Below, in pieces: positions 62,601-64,000 of a stretch of 64,000 bases of DNA. The notes below the pieces were generated by a model. That model had not been told where the DNA came from, did no database searches, and was given only the letters and a program-made list of their open reading frames with translations. The stretch is from the NCBI RefSeq assembly GCF_949628265.1, contig NC_088790.1, forward strand, positions 22,448,545 to 22,512,544, in the 5' to 3' direction. This DNA comes from Cloeon dipterum (lineage: Eukaryota > Arthropoda > Insecta > Ephemeroptera > Baetidae). The stretch's first letter is position 1. Each line of letters begins with the position of its first letter. The position numbers were made by a program, and so were the translations under genes.

Positions 62601-64000
62601 GTGTTGAATTTATGTCGAATTCAAGCTCTGTTCAATGATCAAAGTCAAATCATAGCTGAAATTTTTAAATTGAAGGCCTTGGCGAATTACAAAGCTGGGA
62701 GGGAACAAAATCTTTATTGGAGTATTTCAGAAATGATTTAAAATTGAATTTTGTAGCTAGTTTTCTTTGAATCGTTTTAATTTTTGACATATTGATCCTA
62801 CTAGTCGAGACAAATCGATCGATGTGTCACATTTGACTCTAAAAATACCCTTTTGCTTGGAAAAATCAGTTAACTGCTTCAAATAAATTTCCCAGATATT
62901 GTGAGCTCATTTTCAACTCAATTTCAGGCATATAAATAAAAATTATTAAAAATGTCTATATTACAGTTCCAAAGTTTGTTAGCTTTTCAAGCTGTGGTAG
63001 GATTGAGGTAAAATTGCGTGCACCCATACCAAGAAATACCTGAGTGAAATACTTGGGATATAACAAAATGATGTTGCTAAAATAATAATTTTTCTCGAAA
63101 GCAACACACTGTTCAATAAAGCTCAGCTTAGAAGAAATTAAATCAGCCCATAAATCAAGGTCAGGCCCATATTCTTGAAAATCGAGTGTTGATTATGTCC
63201 ATTTTAATTATTGTTGTAATTTTCCTCTAGATAGATTTTGGCATAATTCCATAAAAAATTTAAATTGAACGCTGGCTGAAAAAACTTAAGGTTAAAAAAT
63301 TATTTGTTTTTAGCAGAGCAAATTTGATAGTGAGAGGTAATGCCGAAAAAATAAAAAAATATTTTCAAACACAACTTGACCTTATCATGCCAAAAATGTC
63401 ATTTTTTATGGCACTAAAATGCAGTACAATGAATGTAATTATAAAATGAAGACACCAACACTACCCCAGCTATGACTATGATATTGTAAAATTTTAAATA
63501 TGAGAAGGAGATTCAAATTACACTTGCGATGGCGCGGTTAAATTATGGCTGCGACAGTAAAACACTGCCGCACCGAAATTGAATCTCGCTGGTATTTGAG
63601 CGAGAAAAGGGGAGCAGCAAATAACTCCCTGGTGCAATAAAACTAACAATTTTCAGTTGAGCCATGCAATTTTAATAAGCCCCAAAGAGAACGCCGGGCG
63701 GGCGACGACTCTTTTAAATTCCGAAAGCGGCGGAGGACATGCGCCAAATGAATTTCTCCTCTCGCGCCTTTTGAGAAACGGAGCACGCATATTTACATGC
63801 AGATTAAGATTCACTCGTAATGATAGAGGAGAGAGGCAAATTCATAAACGCCGTCGTTAATATTAATTAAAAATAATAATCCGGAGCTGAAAACTTTCGC
63901 AAACAATGTGCGAGAGCGAGCGTCTCGCCTTTCTTCATTTCTTTTCTTTCCGCCTGCGTGCTTGCTCTCCTGACAAATCTCCGCTTTGATGAGAAAAGAT
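56660..64000. other. gene-poor stretch to window end
   Basis: CpG-rich islands at about 57.45-57.98, 58.54-59.05, 60.4-60.75, 61.2-61.45, 61.85-62.55 and 63.6-63.97 kb alternate with AT-rich DNA, notably 58.0-58.5 and 59.1-60.3 kb. A (CGAG)n run lies at about 57478-57498. No protein domain, RNA gene or transposon end was recognised. Confidence 0.4.

Noticed and set aside
1..64000. CRISPR arrays, tRNA and rRNA genes
   Set aside because: No regularly spaced repeat-spacer array, cloverleaf with recognisable A and B boxes, or rRNA segment was found by eye; a tRNAscan or Infernal run could still find a missed tRNA.

Overview
The window looks like nuclear DNA of an insect, order not determinable. 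The evidence is three small heat shock protein genes of the insect lethal(2)essential-for-life type, a PS-type integrin alpha gene without an I-domain, very short spliceosomal introns (mostly 48-63 nt) and arthropod transposon remnants. Base composition alternates between AT-rich stretches and CpG-rich islands of a few hundred bases.

Layout. (1) 0.3-5.1 kb, plus strand: a tandem cluster of three sHsp genes. Each has a TATA box with heat-shock-element half-sites, an intron in the 5'UTR, one exon carrying the N-terminus and alpha-crystallin domain, and a phase-0 intron that separates that domain from the C-terminal I-x-I motif. Genes 2 and 3 share promoter, leader and last-exon sequence, so they are recent duplicates. 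(2) 5-45 kb: a gene-poor stretch with two unclassified dispersed repeat families, microsatellites, two hAT-type non-autonomous DNA transposons (29.85-30.13 kb and 30.49-31.97 kb), and one candidate promoter plus short first coding exon at 12.1-12.35 kb. (3) 45.6-51.1 kb, minus strand: a complete 22-exon integrin alpha gene whose phases all join to give a 1067-residue protein. About 0.6 kb upstream is a duplicated copy of its first exon and promoter, and further upstream an unassigned open frame that may be an integrin relic. The gene's one long intron (242 nt) holds a long imperfect hairpin. (4) 51.7-64 kb: gene-poor again, with a 5'-truncated non-LTR retrotransposon fragment (53.6-54.0 kb) and a foldback near 56.6 kb.

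How the genes work together: the sHsps are expected to be cytosolic holdase chaperones induced by HSF. The integrin alpha chain would pair with a beta subunit at the plasma membrane. There is no sign that the two loci are functionally linked. Long gene-poor flanks with regularly spaced CpG-rich islands would suit a regulatory landscape, but that is inference. All exon models come from reading splice sites and frames by eye, without transcript data.
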